Source: SCUN01 sp964343975 (GTDB taxonomy: Bacteria; Acidobacteriota; Vicinamibacteria; Vicinamibacterales; SCN-69-37). From it: 17,651 bases of DNA. Below, in pieces: positions 1-7,756 of this stretch (positions are counted from its first letter, which is position 1; every line of letters starts with the position of its first letter). The DNA lies in NCBI GenBank assembly GCA_964343975.1, contig CAYFLU010000065.1, positions 1 to 17,651 on the forward strand. Reading direction: 5' to 3'. The position numbers were made by a program, and so were the translations under genes. Under the pieces are notes generated by a model. The model ran no database searches. It saw only the letters and a program-made list of their open reading frames with translations, and was not told where the DNA came from.

Positions 1-1
1 G

Positions 2-667
2 AAGTACGACGGACGGTTCGCGTTCGTGCGGCTGAAGTACGACACGCTGCCGGGCGGCTACTGGTATCGCAATCAGCCGGCGTGGTCGCACGGCTATCCG
101 TCCGCGGAAACCAATCTGATGCAGATCCTGGACTCGGTCACCGGGATCGACGGCAATCCGCGCACCAATGTGCTGTCACTCGAAGATCCGGAGATTTTCC
201 GATACCCGCTGCTCTACATCATCGAAGTGAGCTGGTGGCGCATCACCGACAAGGAAGCGCTCAACCTCCGCACCTTTCTCGACAAGGGCGGCTTCCTGAT
301 CGTCGACGACTTCAAGACGGCCGAGTGGCGCGGCGGGCGCGGGTGGGAGCAGTTCGCCGAGAACTTCGCGCGCGTGAAACCGTCGGCGAAGTTCATCGAC
401 CTCGACATCAAGCACCAGTTGTTCAATCAGTTCTTCGAGATCCTGTCGCTCGACATGTTTCCCCAGGCCTACAACGCGGGGCAGCCGATCTTCCGCGCGG
501 TGTTCGAAGACAACGACGTCCGCAAGCGCATGCAGGTGTTCATCGCCTACAACACTGACATCTCGCAGTTCTGGGAATGGTCGGGCCGCGGATTCCGCCC
601 GATCGCCGACACGAACGAGGCCTACAAACTCGGCGTGAACGCGATCATCTACGGGCTCACGCACTGA
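2..667 (+). CDS. DUF4159 domain protein, 5' end outside the window
   Basis: The frame is open from the first bases of the window, so the true start lies upstream; 221 residues are visible. The visible N-terminus (DGRFAFVRLKYD) followed by LPWSH-like 'QPAWSHGYP' and 'AETNLMQIL' matches the opening of DUF4159 proteins. The central segment SWWRITDKEALNLRTFL then KGGFLIVDDF is the family's hallmark glycine/aspartate turn, a glutamine-amidotransferase-like Rossmann fold. In Acidobacteriota and related phyla such proteins are exported and of unknown function. A GTG at 26 could be read as a start, but the homology runs upstream of it, so it is rejected. The gene ends 18 nt before the sirtuin gene and probably shares its transcript. 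Family assignment is confident; function is unknown. Confidence 0.85.
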   Translation, partial: KYDGRFAFVRLKYDTLPGGYWYRNQPAWSHGYPSAETNLMQILDSVTGIDGNPRTNVLSLEDPEIFRYPLLYIIEVSWWRITDKEALNLRTFLDKGGFLIVDDFKTAEWRGGRGWEQFAENFARVKPSAKFIDLDIKHQLFNQFFEILSLDMFPQAYNAGQPIFRAVFEDNDVRKRMQVFIAYNTDISQFWEWSGRGFRPIADTNEAYKLGVNAIIYGLTH

Positions 668-674
668 CGGACAC

Positions 675-685
675 GCCGGCGTCTC
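675..685 (+). promoter_or_regulatory. Copy 1 of intergenic word GCCGGCGTCTC
   Basis: This 11-bp word abuts the ATG of the sirtuin gene. The same word recurs at 5202-5212 and 9439-9449, always in a spacer. Copies 1 and 2 also share the following bases (CATGAA versus CACTGAA). The CGTCTCA part resembles -10 elements of some ECF sigma-factor promoters, but no common -35 was found. Function is inferred only. Confidence 0.3.
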
Positions 686-1552
686 ATGAATCTGCTGACC
701 GATATCGCCTCAACCGACCCCACGCGCGCGCTTCGTGACTGGCTCGCCGATCACACGCGCGTGTTCGTGCTGACCGGAGCCGGGTGCAGCACGGCCTCCG
801 GCATTCCTGACTATCGCGATGAACGCGGTGCGTGGAAGCGGCGGCCGCCGGTGATGTATCAGGCGTTTCGTCAGGATCCGGCGACGTATCAGCGGTACTG
901 GGCGCGTGCGTATGCGGGGTGGCCGCGTTTCACCGCCGCCGCGCCGGGCGCCGCGCACCATGCGCTCGCCGCGTGGGAAGCGCGGGGCACGCTCGCGATG
1001 CTCGTCACACAAAATGTCGATGGTCTCCATCAGCGCGCGGGCAGCCGCGCGGTCATCGATCTGCACGGGCGATTGGATCAGGTCGTGTGTCTTACGTGTG
1101 GCGATCGCACGACGCGCGAAGACGCGCAGCACGCGATGGCCGTGCTGAACCCCGAATGGCAGGCGGCGGTGATCACGGCGCCGGATGGCGACGCCGACAT
1201 CGATCCGGCCCTGATCAGCGTGTTCGTGCCGCCGCGGTGCCCGCGGTGCGATGGTCAACTCAAGCCGGATGTCGTGTTCTTCGGCGAGAACGTGCCGGCG
1301 GCGCGCTATGAAGCGGCGCGTGACGCGCTGGCCGGCGCGTCGGCGCTGCTCGTGGCCGGTTCGTCTCTCATGGTCTATTCCGGGTTTCGTTTCGTGCGAC
1401 AAGCCCATGAAGCCGGGGTGCCCATCGCAATCGTCAATCGCGGTCACACGCGCGGTGACGAGTTCGCCCAGATCAAAGTGGAGGGCGACGTCGGCGCTGT
1501 GTTGTCGGCCCTGGTCGACGCCCCCTCGAACGTCGCCTCGGGGGCATGCTAG
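686..1552 (+). CDS. NAD-dependent deacylase, class II (SIRT4-like) sirtuin
   Basis: This 288-residue protein is a Sir2-family enzyme that uses NAD to remove acyl groups from lysine, or to transfer ADP-ribose. Visible motifs: GAGCSTASGIPDYRD at 31-45 (NAD binding), TQNVDGLH at 108-115, the catalytic His127 in LHG, zinc ligands C135/C138 and C185/C188, and GSSLMVYSG near 226. The stretches QRYWARAYAGWPRF, VLNPEW and APDGDADID, and LKPDVVFFGE after the second zinc pair, follow human SIRT4 and bacterial class II enzymes closely, including the zinc-proximal insertion typical of SIRT4. No signal peptide is seen, so it should be cytoplasmic. No good ribosome-binding site precedes the ATG, which suggests translational coupling to the DUF4159 gene 18 nt upstream. 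Substrate is unknown. Confidence 0.93.
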   Translation: MNLLTDIASTDPTRALRDWLADHTRVFVLTGAGCSTASGIPDYRDERGAWKRRPPVMYQAFRQDPATYQRYWARAYAGWPRFTAAAPGAAHHALAAWEARGTLAMLVTQNVDGLHQRAGSRAVIDLHGRLDQVVCLTCGDRTTREDAQHAMAVLNPEWQAAVITAPDGDADIDPALISVFVPPRCPRCDGQLKPDVVFFGENVPAARYEAARDALAGASALLVAGSSLMVYSGFRFVRQAHEAGVPIAIVNRGHTRGDEFAQIKVEGDVGAVLSALVDAPSNVASGAC

Positions 1553-1562
1553 ACTCCCGCCC

Positions 1563-2057
1563 ATGCGCTTCCCATTCGTCGTGGTTCTCGCACTGGCCAC
1601 CGCTGCAGCTGCGTGCGGCAGCAGCATGACGTCGCCGTCGACTTCAACGGCTGCGGCCGCGGTGACCTCGGCCGTTTCGGCCGCGACGAAGTTGGCAACG
1701 GGCGTGACGACCGGCACGTGGGCCTCGGCGCAGGCCACGCCCTCGCAGGCGGGCACGTGCGGAGCGTTCAGTTGGACGATCACCAGCCTCACGGCGACGT
1801 CCGTGTCGGGCTCGTTCAACGCGACGTGCAATGGCAGCGTGCCGATGACGGGCGCGGGTTCCGCGACGGCGACGATTTCGGGGTCGTCGATTGCGTGGAC
1901 CGGCACGGCCACGGCCTCCGTGCCGGGCAACAACGCGTGCGCGGTGGCACTGAGCGGCACGCTCGACGTCACCGCCACCGGCAACCTCAGCGTGTCGTAT
2001 GCGGGCACGACCTGCCTCGGCGCCGTGAGCGGCACCGAAACGCTCAGTAAGCGCTAA
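1563..2057 (+). CDS. Small exported lipoprotein, hypothetical
   Basis: 164 residues starting at the ATG 10 nt after the sirtuin stop. The frame stays open upstream through the sirtuin gene, but the N-terminus MRFPFVVVLALATAAAAC is a clear lipoprotein signal with the acylated cysteine at position 18, followed by GSS and a Ser/Thr/Ala-rich linker. Such CGSS lipoproteins are common in Acidobacteriota. The mature part is Thr/Ser/Gly-rich with short alternating segments suggesting a beta-sandwich, and holds four cysteines (in GTCGAF, NATCNG, NNACAV and TTCLGA) that could form two disulfides. No enzyme motif is seen. It converges with the regulator gene, whose stop lies 19 nt away. Function is unknown. 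Confidence 0.8.
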   Translation: MRFPFVVVLALATAAAACGSSMTSPSTSTAAAAVTSAVSAATKLATGVTTGTWASAQATPSQAGTCGAFSWTITSLTATSVSGSFNATCNGSVPMTGAGSATATISGSSIAWTGTATASVPGNNACAVALSGTLDVTATGNLSVSYAGTTCLGAVSGTETLSKR

Positions 2058-2076
2058 CGCTTCAGCTCGTTCCTGA

Positions 2077-2412
2077 TCACCGGGCGCGGCGCCGTGCGCC
2101 CGCCTTCTTGCCGTGTACCAAGCCCATCAGGGATCGCACGTCACGGTGCGACTCCACCGGATGGCGCAGTGGCTGGTCGGAATGGATTTCGTACGAATTG
2201 CGCCGGCCGACCCGGCTGCGCCGCAGATAGCCCGCCGCTTCCAGATCCGCCACGATGCGCTGCACGGCGCGCTCGGTGACGCCCACCTCGATCGCCACGT
2301 CGCGCAACCGGACCTCGGGATCGCGCGTGAGGCAGAGCAGCACATGGCCGTGATTGCTGAGGAATGTCCAGCGTCCGGCGGAGGCGTTGCGTGGAGTGGA
2401 CCGTCGAGCCAC
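2077..2412 (-). CDS. Winged-helix transcriptional regulator (MarR/ArsR-like)
   Basis: 111 residues from a GTG at 2412. The core, WTFLSNHGHVLLCL, RLRDVAIEVGVTERAVQRI and VADLEAAGYLRRSRVGRRN, is one winged helix-turn-helix: a helix, a recognition helix around TERAVQRIVADL, and a wing around RVGRRNSYEI. This is a recognisable small family usually annotated as a helix-turn-helix or MarR-type regulator. The C-terminus is short and basic (KKAGARRRAR), with no ligand domain. It is divergent from the TonB-receptor gene across 130 bp that contains direct and inverted repeats, so it may control itself and that receptor. No strong ribosome-binding site precedes the GTG, so the exact start is uncertain. 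Confidence 0.85.
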   Translation of the reverse strand: MARRSTPRNASAGRWTFLSNHGHVLLCLTRDPEVRLRDVAIEVGVTERAVQRIVADLEAAGYLRRSRVGRRNSYEIHSDQPLRHPVESHRDVRSLMGLVHGKKAGARRRAR

Positions 2413-2542
2413 GACGGAAGGATAACAGACGTTACGCGACGTTCAATACGCGACATCTATATCGTATGTTTAATGGCGGCCTGCCACGGCCTGTGTCACA
2501 CTCGTCCGCGCACGTACTGGAGCACGTGCGGGAGGCCGGGGC
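2413..2542. promoter_or_regulatory. Divergent regulatory spacer with repeats
   Basis: The spacer is more AT-rich than its surroundings between about 2430 and 2475. It holds the 8-bp direct repeat TACGCGAC at 2433-2440 and 2447-2454 (14 bp apart) and an inverted pair ATACG (2446-2450) / CGTAT (2463-2467). For the receptor gene a weak promoter can be drawn: TTCAAT at 2442-2447 and TATGTT at 2465-2470 with a 17-bp spacer. A good ribosome-binding site GGAGG (2531-2535) lies 7 nt before the receptor ATG. The repeats overlap the putative promoter, as expected of an operator, but binding by the neighbouring regulator is inference. Confidence 0.4.
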
Positions 2543-5169
2543 ATGACCGGGACGATCGGGAGGAGCAGGGCGGCTCGCGCGCGTCGTCTCTGGGCAATGG
2601 TGTGGGCGATGGCGCTCGTGGCGCTGGCATGGCCCGTGGCTGCGCAGGCGCAGGTGCCACCGCCGGCCGCGACCGACCCGCTCCGCGGTGTGGTCGTCGA
2701 CCAAACCGGACTGCCGCTCCCGGGCGTGCGCATCGAGGTGAAGCGCGACACGCGCGTGATCGAAACCGTCGTGTCGGATGCGCAGGGCGCGTTCGAGTTG
2801 AAGCCCGGCGCGCCCGAAGACACCGTGGAGGCTGCCCTCGACGGCTTCGAGCCACTGCAAGTTCCGCGCGCACAGGCCGCGCGTCTCACCCTGCTCCTCG
2901 CGCGCACGACCGAAGTGACCGAGGTTGTCGCGTCAGCACTCGGTTCCTCGGGCTCGTCGATGGAGCGCATCGGCAGCACCATGCCCGCGCCGCTGGCGCA
3001 GCGCCTGCCGGCGGCACGCCCGCGCATCTTGCAGTCGTTGCCGCTCCTGCCTGCCGTCGTCCGCGGACGCGACGGTTTGCTTCGCATCGGCGGCACCCGT
3101 CCCCATGAATCCAGCTTGTGGGTTGATGGCTTCGACGTGACCGATCCGGTGTCCGGCACGACGCCGATCGATTTGCCGATCGACAGCGTGAAGGGCATGG
3201 CCGTCGTCCGTGATCCGGTTTCGGCCACGTTCAGCAACGTCGTCGGCTCGATGTCGTCGATTGAAACCACGGCGGGCACGGGCGAGTTCCGTTTCGGCGT
3301 GCAGGGCTTCATTCCGCGGCCACGGTTGAACAGCCAGTACGGCCTCGGGCGCATCGAGGCGTTCTTCCCGCGCGGGTACGTGGGCGGTCGCGTCGGTGTG
3401 GCGCGCTCCTTTGCCTCGGTGGAAGGCAACTTCGAGCGCGTGCCGATTCCCGGCGTCACCAACCAGAACGGGTCGCCGTCGTCGGGCACGACCGGCCTCG
3501 TGGGATTTTCGCGTGTCGACTTCGATCTGTCGTCGCACAACACGCTCACGGTGGAAGGCATGATCGCGCCGAGCACGCTCAACTACTCGGGGTTGAGCCC
3601 GCTGCAGCGGCCATCGGCCGCGCCCGACATTCATGTGCAGGATGTCTTCGGCGGCATCACCGAGCGCGTCACCGTCGGCACGTCCCAGTTGCTGACCGTG
3701 AAGATCGGCGCGCTCACGCACACGAACGAGATGCGCGTGCCGGGCACGGGCAATGCGGTGCTGCGACCGGACGGCTGGGCCGACAACTGGTTCTCGCGCA
3801 ACGACGTGACCGGTCGTCGCGTGTCCGCATCGGCGACGTGGGACCGCGCGGGCCTCGCCTGGCTCGGCAGCCATACGCTGTCGCTTTCGACGGAAGCGCA
3901 GTGGCGGACGATGGACGCGACGATCGGGCATCAGTCGATCGACGTGCAGGACGACAGCGGTCGCCGCACGCGGTNNNNNNNNNNNNNNNNNNNNNNNNNN
4001 NNNNNNNNNNNNNNNNNNNNNNNNNNNNNNNNNNNNNNNNNNNNNNNNNNNNNNNNNNNNNNNNNNNNNNNNNNACGATCGGGCATCAGTCGATCGACGT
4101 GCAGGACGACAGCGGTCGCCGCACGCGGTGTGTGACATTTGCGGCGTCGCCGGCACCGCTGTCGGTCAGCGACCGCAGCGCCGGCGCCGGTCTGCGCGAC
4201 ATCTGGGACGTGAACTCGCAACTGCAGGTGGACCTGAATCTGCGCGTGGACTGGAACCGTCGCGCGTCGGGCATCGTGCCGTCGCCGCGCCTCGCGATTC
4301 GTTGGGCTCTCGATCCGGCGCACCACACCGTCGTGAAAGCGTCGGTGGCGCGCTTCGTTGGTCTGGCGCCGCTCGGTGCGCTTGCGTTTCCGCAGTTCCC
4401 CTCGCGTGTGGATCAGAAGTTCAACCCGGTCTCCGGCGCGCTCATCAGTACGTCGACGTTCCAGATGGGCAGCGCCACTCTCGATCTGCCGCGCGCCGAC
4501 GGACTCAGCGTGGAGATCGAGCACGAAGTGCAGCCCGGCCTCGATCTGCAGGCCGGCTATCGTGTGCGTCGCGGGTCGCATCTGCCCACGGTGAATGTGC
4601 CGGTGGGCGGCGGCACCGTGCTCCTGACCAGCAGCGGCGAGAGCCTCTATCAGGAGTTCAGCATCTCGGCGCGCAAGGTCTGGTCGGCCGACACGACCGC
4701 GTTCATCAGCTACGTGCACTCGGTCGGTCGCAGCGACTTCAACGACTTCGGGTCGCTCTTCGTGAACCTCGACACGCCGTTCCTCGAGCCGGCCGGCCGC
4801 GTGACGACGGCATCGCAGGTGCCCGACCGGCTGCGCGCGTGGGCGACGACGGAATTGCCCGGTCAGGTGGTGGTGTCGCCATCGATCGATTGGCGCACCG
4901 GATTTCCGTACTCCGTGGTCGACGCATACCGGCAGTTCGTCAACGCGCCGAACTCCCAGCGGTTCCCCACGCACTTCGCGCTCGACCTCACGGTGTTCAA
5001 GACCTTCGGCGTCATGGGCCGGAAGCTCGATCTCGGTGTGCAGTTCTTCAACCTCACGGGCCACGACAACCCGCGTGATGTGATCTCCGTGGTCTCGTCG
5101 TCACGGTTTGGTGAGCTGACGAACAACCCCGGACGCACGTTCGGCGGGTACATGCAGATCCGCTGGTAG
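2543..5169 (+). CDS. TonB-dependent receptor (Oar-like), interrupted by an assembly gap
   Basis: Outer-membrane receptor. Order of parts: signal peptide (about 1-36, ending AQAQ), carboxypeptidase-regulatory-like beta-sandwich (about 47-117, LRGVVVDQTGLPLPGVRI), plug (about 150-245, with IGGTRPHESSLWVDGFDV and VRDPVSATF), then a long beta-barrel ending in an aromatic residue (GGYMQIRW). No clear TonB box is visible. As written, the frame changes across 100 N. The 55 bp before the gap and the 55 bp after it are identical and encode the same peptide (TIGHQSIDVQDDSGRRTR). Deleting 155 bp (the Ns plus one copy) restores one frame of 823 residues, a plausible length for this family. The frameshift is therefore almost certainly artificial. 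The ligand is unknown; the divergent regulator suggests controlled expression. Confidence 0.92.
3920..3974. repeat. 55-bp direct repeat, left copy at contig end
   Basis: Identical to 4075-4129 and ends exactly at the N run. It lies inside the receptor coding sequence. The length equals a standard de Bruijn k-mer (55), so this is best read as unmerged contig ends rather than a biological duplication. Confidence 0.9.
3975..4074. other. Scaffold gap of 100 N
   Basis: Exactly 100 N, the conventional placeholder for a gap of unknown size. The flanking 55-bp identity implies that the real gap is negative, meaning the contigs overlap, and that no sequence is missing. Confidence 0.97.
4075..4129. 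repeat. 55-bp direct repeat, right copy at contig start
   Basis: Begins directly after the Ns and is identical to 3920-3974. See the receptor entry for the effect on the reading frame. Confidence 0.9.
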
Positions 5170-5201
5170 ATGGCCGCAGCAGGAGGATCGCCGGGCGCGG
5201 T

Positions 5202-5212
5202 GCCGGCGTCTC
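5202..5212 (+). promoter_or_regulatory. Copy 2 of intergenic word GCCGGCGTCTC
   Basis: Lies in the 51-bp spacer between the receptor stop and the photolyase ATG, 8 nt before the ATG. It is followed by ACTGAA, close to copy 1 (ATGAA). There is no other obvious promoter or ribosome-binding site in this spacer. Role is unknown. Confidence 0.3.
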
Positions 5213-5220
5213 ACTGAACG

Positions 5221-6774
5221 ATGCCCGGCACTCTGGTCCTGGTTCTCGGCGATCAGCTTGATCTCGACTCGGCCGCCTTTGACGGCTTCGACGCCACGCG
5301 CGACGCCGTGTGGATGGCCGAGGTCGCCGACGAGTCCACGCATGTGTGGTCCTCGAATCCCCGCATCGCGCTGTTTCTCGCGGCGATGCGGCATTTCGCG
5401 CTGGCGCTTCGGCGCGCCGGCAAAACCGTCCACTATCGCCGGATCGACGACGCTGCGAACGCCGGTACGTTGTCGGCGGAGTTGCATCAGGCCATCGAGG
5501 CACTCGCACCTGGCCGGCTCGTGATGACGGCGCCGGGCGACTGGCGCGTGCTCTCGTCGCTGAAGGCGACGGCCGCCGCCGCTGGTGTGCCGCTCGAGAT
5601 CCGCGAAGACCGCCACTTCTTCAGCACCGTCCGCGAGTTTGCCGACCACGCGCGAGGACGACGATCGCTGCGAATGGAGTATTTCTATCGCGAGCAGCGG
5701 CGACGGCACGGCGTGTTGATGCGCGGCGACGAGCCGGAAGGCGGCGAGTGGAACTTCGACGCCGACAATCGTGAGTCGTTCGGTGACGCGGGGCCCGTCG
5801 ACGTGCCGCCGCGGTCGACGTTCCTGCCGGATGCGATCACGCGCGACGTGCTCGCGCTCGTCGCGCAGCGCTTCGCTGATCATCCCGGCGCGCTCGAGTC
5901 GTTCGCCTGGCCGGTGACGCGGGAGCAGGCCCTCACCGCGCTCGCGCAATTCATCGACGAGCGGTTGCCGCTGTTTGGTCGCTATCAGGACGCGATGTGG
6001 CCGGGCGAGGCGTGGCTGTATCACTCGCACCTGTCGGCGGCGTTGAATCTGAAGCTCATCAACCCGCGCGAAGTGGTGGCGGCGGCCGAGCGCGCGTATC
6101 GCGACGGGCGAGTGCCGCTCGCGAGCGCAGAGGGCTTCATTCGCCAGATCCTCGGCTGGCGCGAATACGTGCGGGGGATCTACTGGACGCAGATGCCGGA
6201 CTACCTCGAACGCAATGCGCTCGAGGCGCACGAGCCGCTGCCCGCGTGGTACTGGACGGGGCGCACGGACATGGCGTGTCTGCGCGACGTGATCACGCAG
6301 ACGCTCGAGCACGGCTACGCGCATCACATTCAGCGGTTGATGGTCACTGGGCTCTATGCGCTGCTGCTCGGCGTCGATCCGAAGGCCGTGCACGCGTGGT
6401 ATCTCGCCGTCTATGTTGATGCGGTGGAGTGGGTGGAGTTGCCCAATACGCTCGGGATGAGTCAATACGCCGATGGCGGCGTGATGGCGAGCAAGCCCTA
6501 TGTGGCGACGGGCCAGTACATCCAACGCATGGGCGGGCCGTGCGACCGCTGCGCCTTCGATCCGACGAAGCGGACGGGCGAGCGCGCGTGTCCGTTCACG
6601 ACGTTGTATTGGGATTTTCTGATGCGCCATGAAGCGCGGTTGTTGGGCAATCCGCGCATGGCCTTGCAGGTGCGCAACCTCGCGCGGTTGTCCGCGGAGG
6701 AGCGCACCGCCGTGGCCGAGCGCGCGAAGGCGCTCCGCCACGGCGGTGCGTCGTCGAGCTACAGCTTGCCGTAG
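5221..6774 (+). CDS. Iron-sulfur bacterial cryptochrome/photolyase, (6-4) type
   Basis: 517 residues. Photolyases of this class (FeS-BCP; Agrobacterium PhrB) repair UV-induced (6-4) photoproducts using FAD, with a lumazine antenna and a [4Fe-4S] cluster. N-terminal Rossmann antenna domain: LVLVLGDQLD at 5-14. Signature GGEWNFDADNR lies near 184-194, and the FAD region includes WPGEAWLYHSHLSAALNLKLINP near 260-282 and the helix HHIQRLM. Four cysteines, C353, C441, C444 and C457, have the spacing of the PhrB cluster ligands as I recall them (350/438/441/454). The ATG is 51 nt after the receptor stop, with no clear ribosome-binding site. The 3' end overlaps the convergent hydrolase gene by 16 nt. 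Repair specificity is inferred from family. Confidence 0.94.
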   Translation: MPGTLVLVLGDQLDLDSAAFDGFDATRDAVWMAEVADESTHVWSSNPRIALFLAAMRHFALALRRAGKTVHYRRIDDAANAGTLSAELHQAIEALAPGRLVMTAPGDWRVLSSLKATAAAAGVPLEIREDRHFFSTVREFADHARGRRSLRMEYFYREQRRRHGVLMRGDEPEGGEWNFDADNRESFGDAGPVDVPPRSTFLPDAITRDVLALVAQRFADHPGALESFAWPVTREQALTALAQFIDERLPLFGRYQDAMWPGEAWLYHSHLSAALNLKLINPREVVAAAERAYRDGRVPLASAEGFIRQILGWREYVRGIYWTQMPDYLERNALEAHEPLPAWYWTGRTDMACLRDVITQTLEHGYAHHIQRLMVTGLYALLLGVDPKAVHAWYLAVYVDAVEWVELPNTLGMSQYADGGVMASKPYVATGQYIQRMGGPCDRCAFDPTKRTGERACPFTTLYWDFLMRHEARLLGNPRMALQVRNLARLSAEERTAVAERAKALRHGGASSSYSLP

Positions 6775-7613
6775 AGCGCGAGCAGACGCGTCCAGGCCTT
6801 CTCGGCCTGACCTTCGTTGTACACGCTCGAGTCGGGCGGGCACCAGCCGTGCGCGCCCTGATAGACCTCGATCTCGGCCGTCAGCTTCGCGGCCGCGAAC
6901 GTCTCCTTCATCTTGTCCTTGTCGGTCGGCGCGCGCTGGTCGTCGTTCTGCGCGATCGCGACGAGGAACTGCGCCTTGGTCTTGGACGCCTGCAGATGCG
7001 GGCTGTTCGGCTGCGGCGTGACAAGGCCGCCGCCGTGGAACGATGCGACGGCGCCCACGCGATCCGGCGCCGCGGCGGCCGTGCGGAACGCCATCGGGCC
7101 GCCCATGCAGTAGCCCTGCGTGCCGATCTTGCGGTTCTTCGCGACCGACGGCTGCTGATCGAGCCACGCCACGAAGGCCTTCGCGTCGGTGAAGTGCGTC
7201 GTCTCGTTGAGGCCCTGCGCGAGCGGCATCACGTCGGCGATCGGCGTCGCCGCGCCGTTCGACGCCGTCGGCGCTTTCTTCGCGCGGTAGAACGGATTCA
7301 CCACGAGCACGGAGTAGCCCGACTCGGCGAGCCGCTTGCCCATCGTGCGCATCGCGGGACGCAGCCCGAAGATGTCGGGCCAGAGCAGCACCGCGGGCGC
7401 CGTGCCCGTGGCGGGATGCACGAAGTAGGCATCGCACGCGCCGTCGGGCGTCGTGATCGTCACGTCTTCTTCTTTCACGGCGACGGCGCCGAGCACCGGC
7501 GGCAACATCATCGCCACGCCGGCACCGAGCAAGATGCCGAACTGACGCCGGGTCACCATGCCCAGCGCTTCGTAGTCTTTCTTGTCGTCGTCAAAATGAT
7601 CCTGATCGCACAT
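6759..7613 (-). CDS. Tat-exported dienelactone hydrolase family protein
   Basis: 284 residues; the ATG at 7613 is chosen because AGGAG lies 7 nt upstream. The frame is open far beyond it, but that extension is the shadow of the ankyrin gene and the repeat block. An acidic N-region (DDDKKDYEALG) leads to MVTRRQFGILLGAGVAMMLPP, a twin-arginine signal with R22/R23, so the enzyme is likely periplasmic. It is an alpha/beta hydrolase: nucleophile Cys169 in GYCMGG, acid Asp224 or Asp225 (QNDDQRAP), and base His255 (GAHGW), the Cys-Asp-His triad of dienelactone hydrolases. Known relatives hydrolyse dienelactones or other esters; the substrate here is unknown. Its last 16 nt overlap the photolyase gene tail-to-tail. 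Confidence 0.92.
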   Translation of the reverse strand: MCDQDHFDDDKKDYEALGMVTRRQFGILLGAGVAMMLPPVLGAVAVKEEDVTITTPDGACDAYFVHPATGTAPAVLLWPDIFGLRPAMRTMGKRLAESGYSVLVVNPFYRAKKAPTASNGAATPIADVMPLAQGLNETTHFTDAKAFVAWLDQQPSVAKNRKIGTQGYCMGGPMAFRTAAAAPDRVGAVASFHGGGLVTPQPNSPHLQASKTKAQFLVAIAQNDDQRAPTDKDKMKETFAAAKLTAEIEVYQGAHGWCPPDSSVYNEGQAEKAWTRLLALYGKL

Positions 7614-7650
7614 AGACAGCTCCTGTGGGTTGAGGGGGGACATCTTACTG

Positions 7651-7755
7651 GAGGGGCCCGGGTCCCGGGTCCCGGGTTCAGTCCGGAGTCCCGAGTCCGG
7701 TCCTGGTCCCAGTGCCGGGTTCGGTCCCGAGTCCCGGGGCGGTCCCGGTGGACGT
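7651..7755. repeat. Degenerate GTCCC/CCCGGG-rich intergenic repeat block
   Basis: About 100 bp of imperfect short repeats between the ankyrin stop and the hydrolase start. The pentamer GTCCC occurs seven times (7662, 7669, 7688, 7706, 7724, 7731, 7742), at first with exact 7-bp periodicity (GGGTCCC) and then decaying. The 14-mer GGTCCCGGGTCCCG at 7661-7674 recurs in inverted orientation at 9497-9510. It could fold into GC-rich hairpins and lies where the ankyrin transcript would end. No coding potential is apparent. Confidence 0.75.
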
Positions 7756-7756
7756 G

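Noticed and set aside
26..667. DUF4159 gene starting at the GTG at position 26
   Set aside because: Family-conserved sequence (DGRFAFV) continues upstream of it to the window edge, so the gene is truncated by the window.
710..2035. 441-codon minus-strand frame spanning the sirtuin and lipoprotein genes
   Set aside because: It crosses two recognised genes and their spacer and shows no domain or start signal.
3920..4129. Tandem duplication or programmed frameshift within the receptor gene
   Set aside because: The exact 55-bp identity abutting a 100-N placeholder, and the restored frame after collapsing it, point to unmerged contig ends.
5101..7437. 778-codon open frame on the minus strand opposite the photolyase and hydrolase genes
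   Set aside because: Composition is Arg/Ala/His-rich without family motifs, and two well-recognised genes occupy the same DNA; typical antisense shadow in GC-rich sequence.
7651..7755. CRISPR-like array
   Set aside because: Units are only about 7 bp and degenerate, without spacers of constant length, and no cas genes are present.
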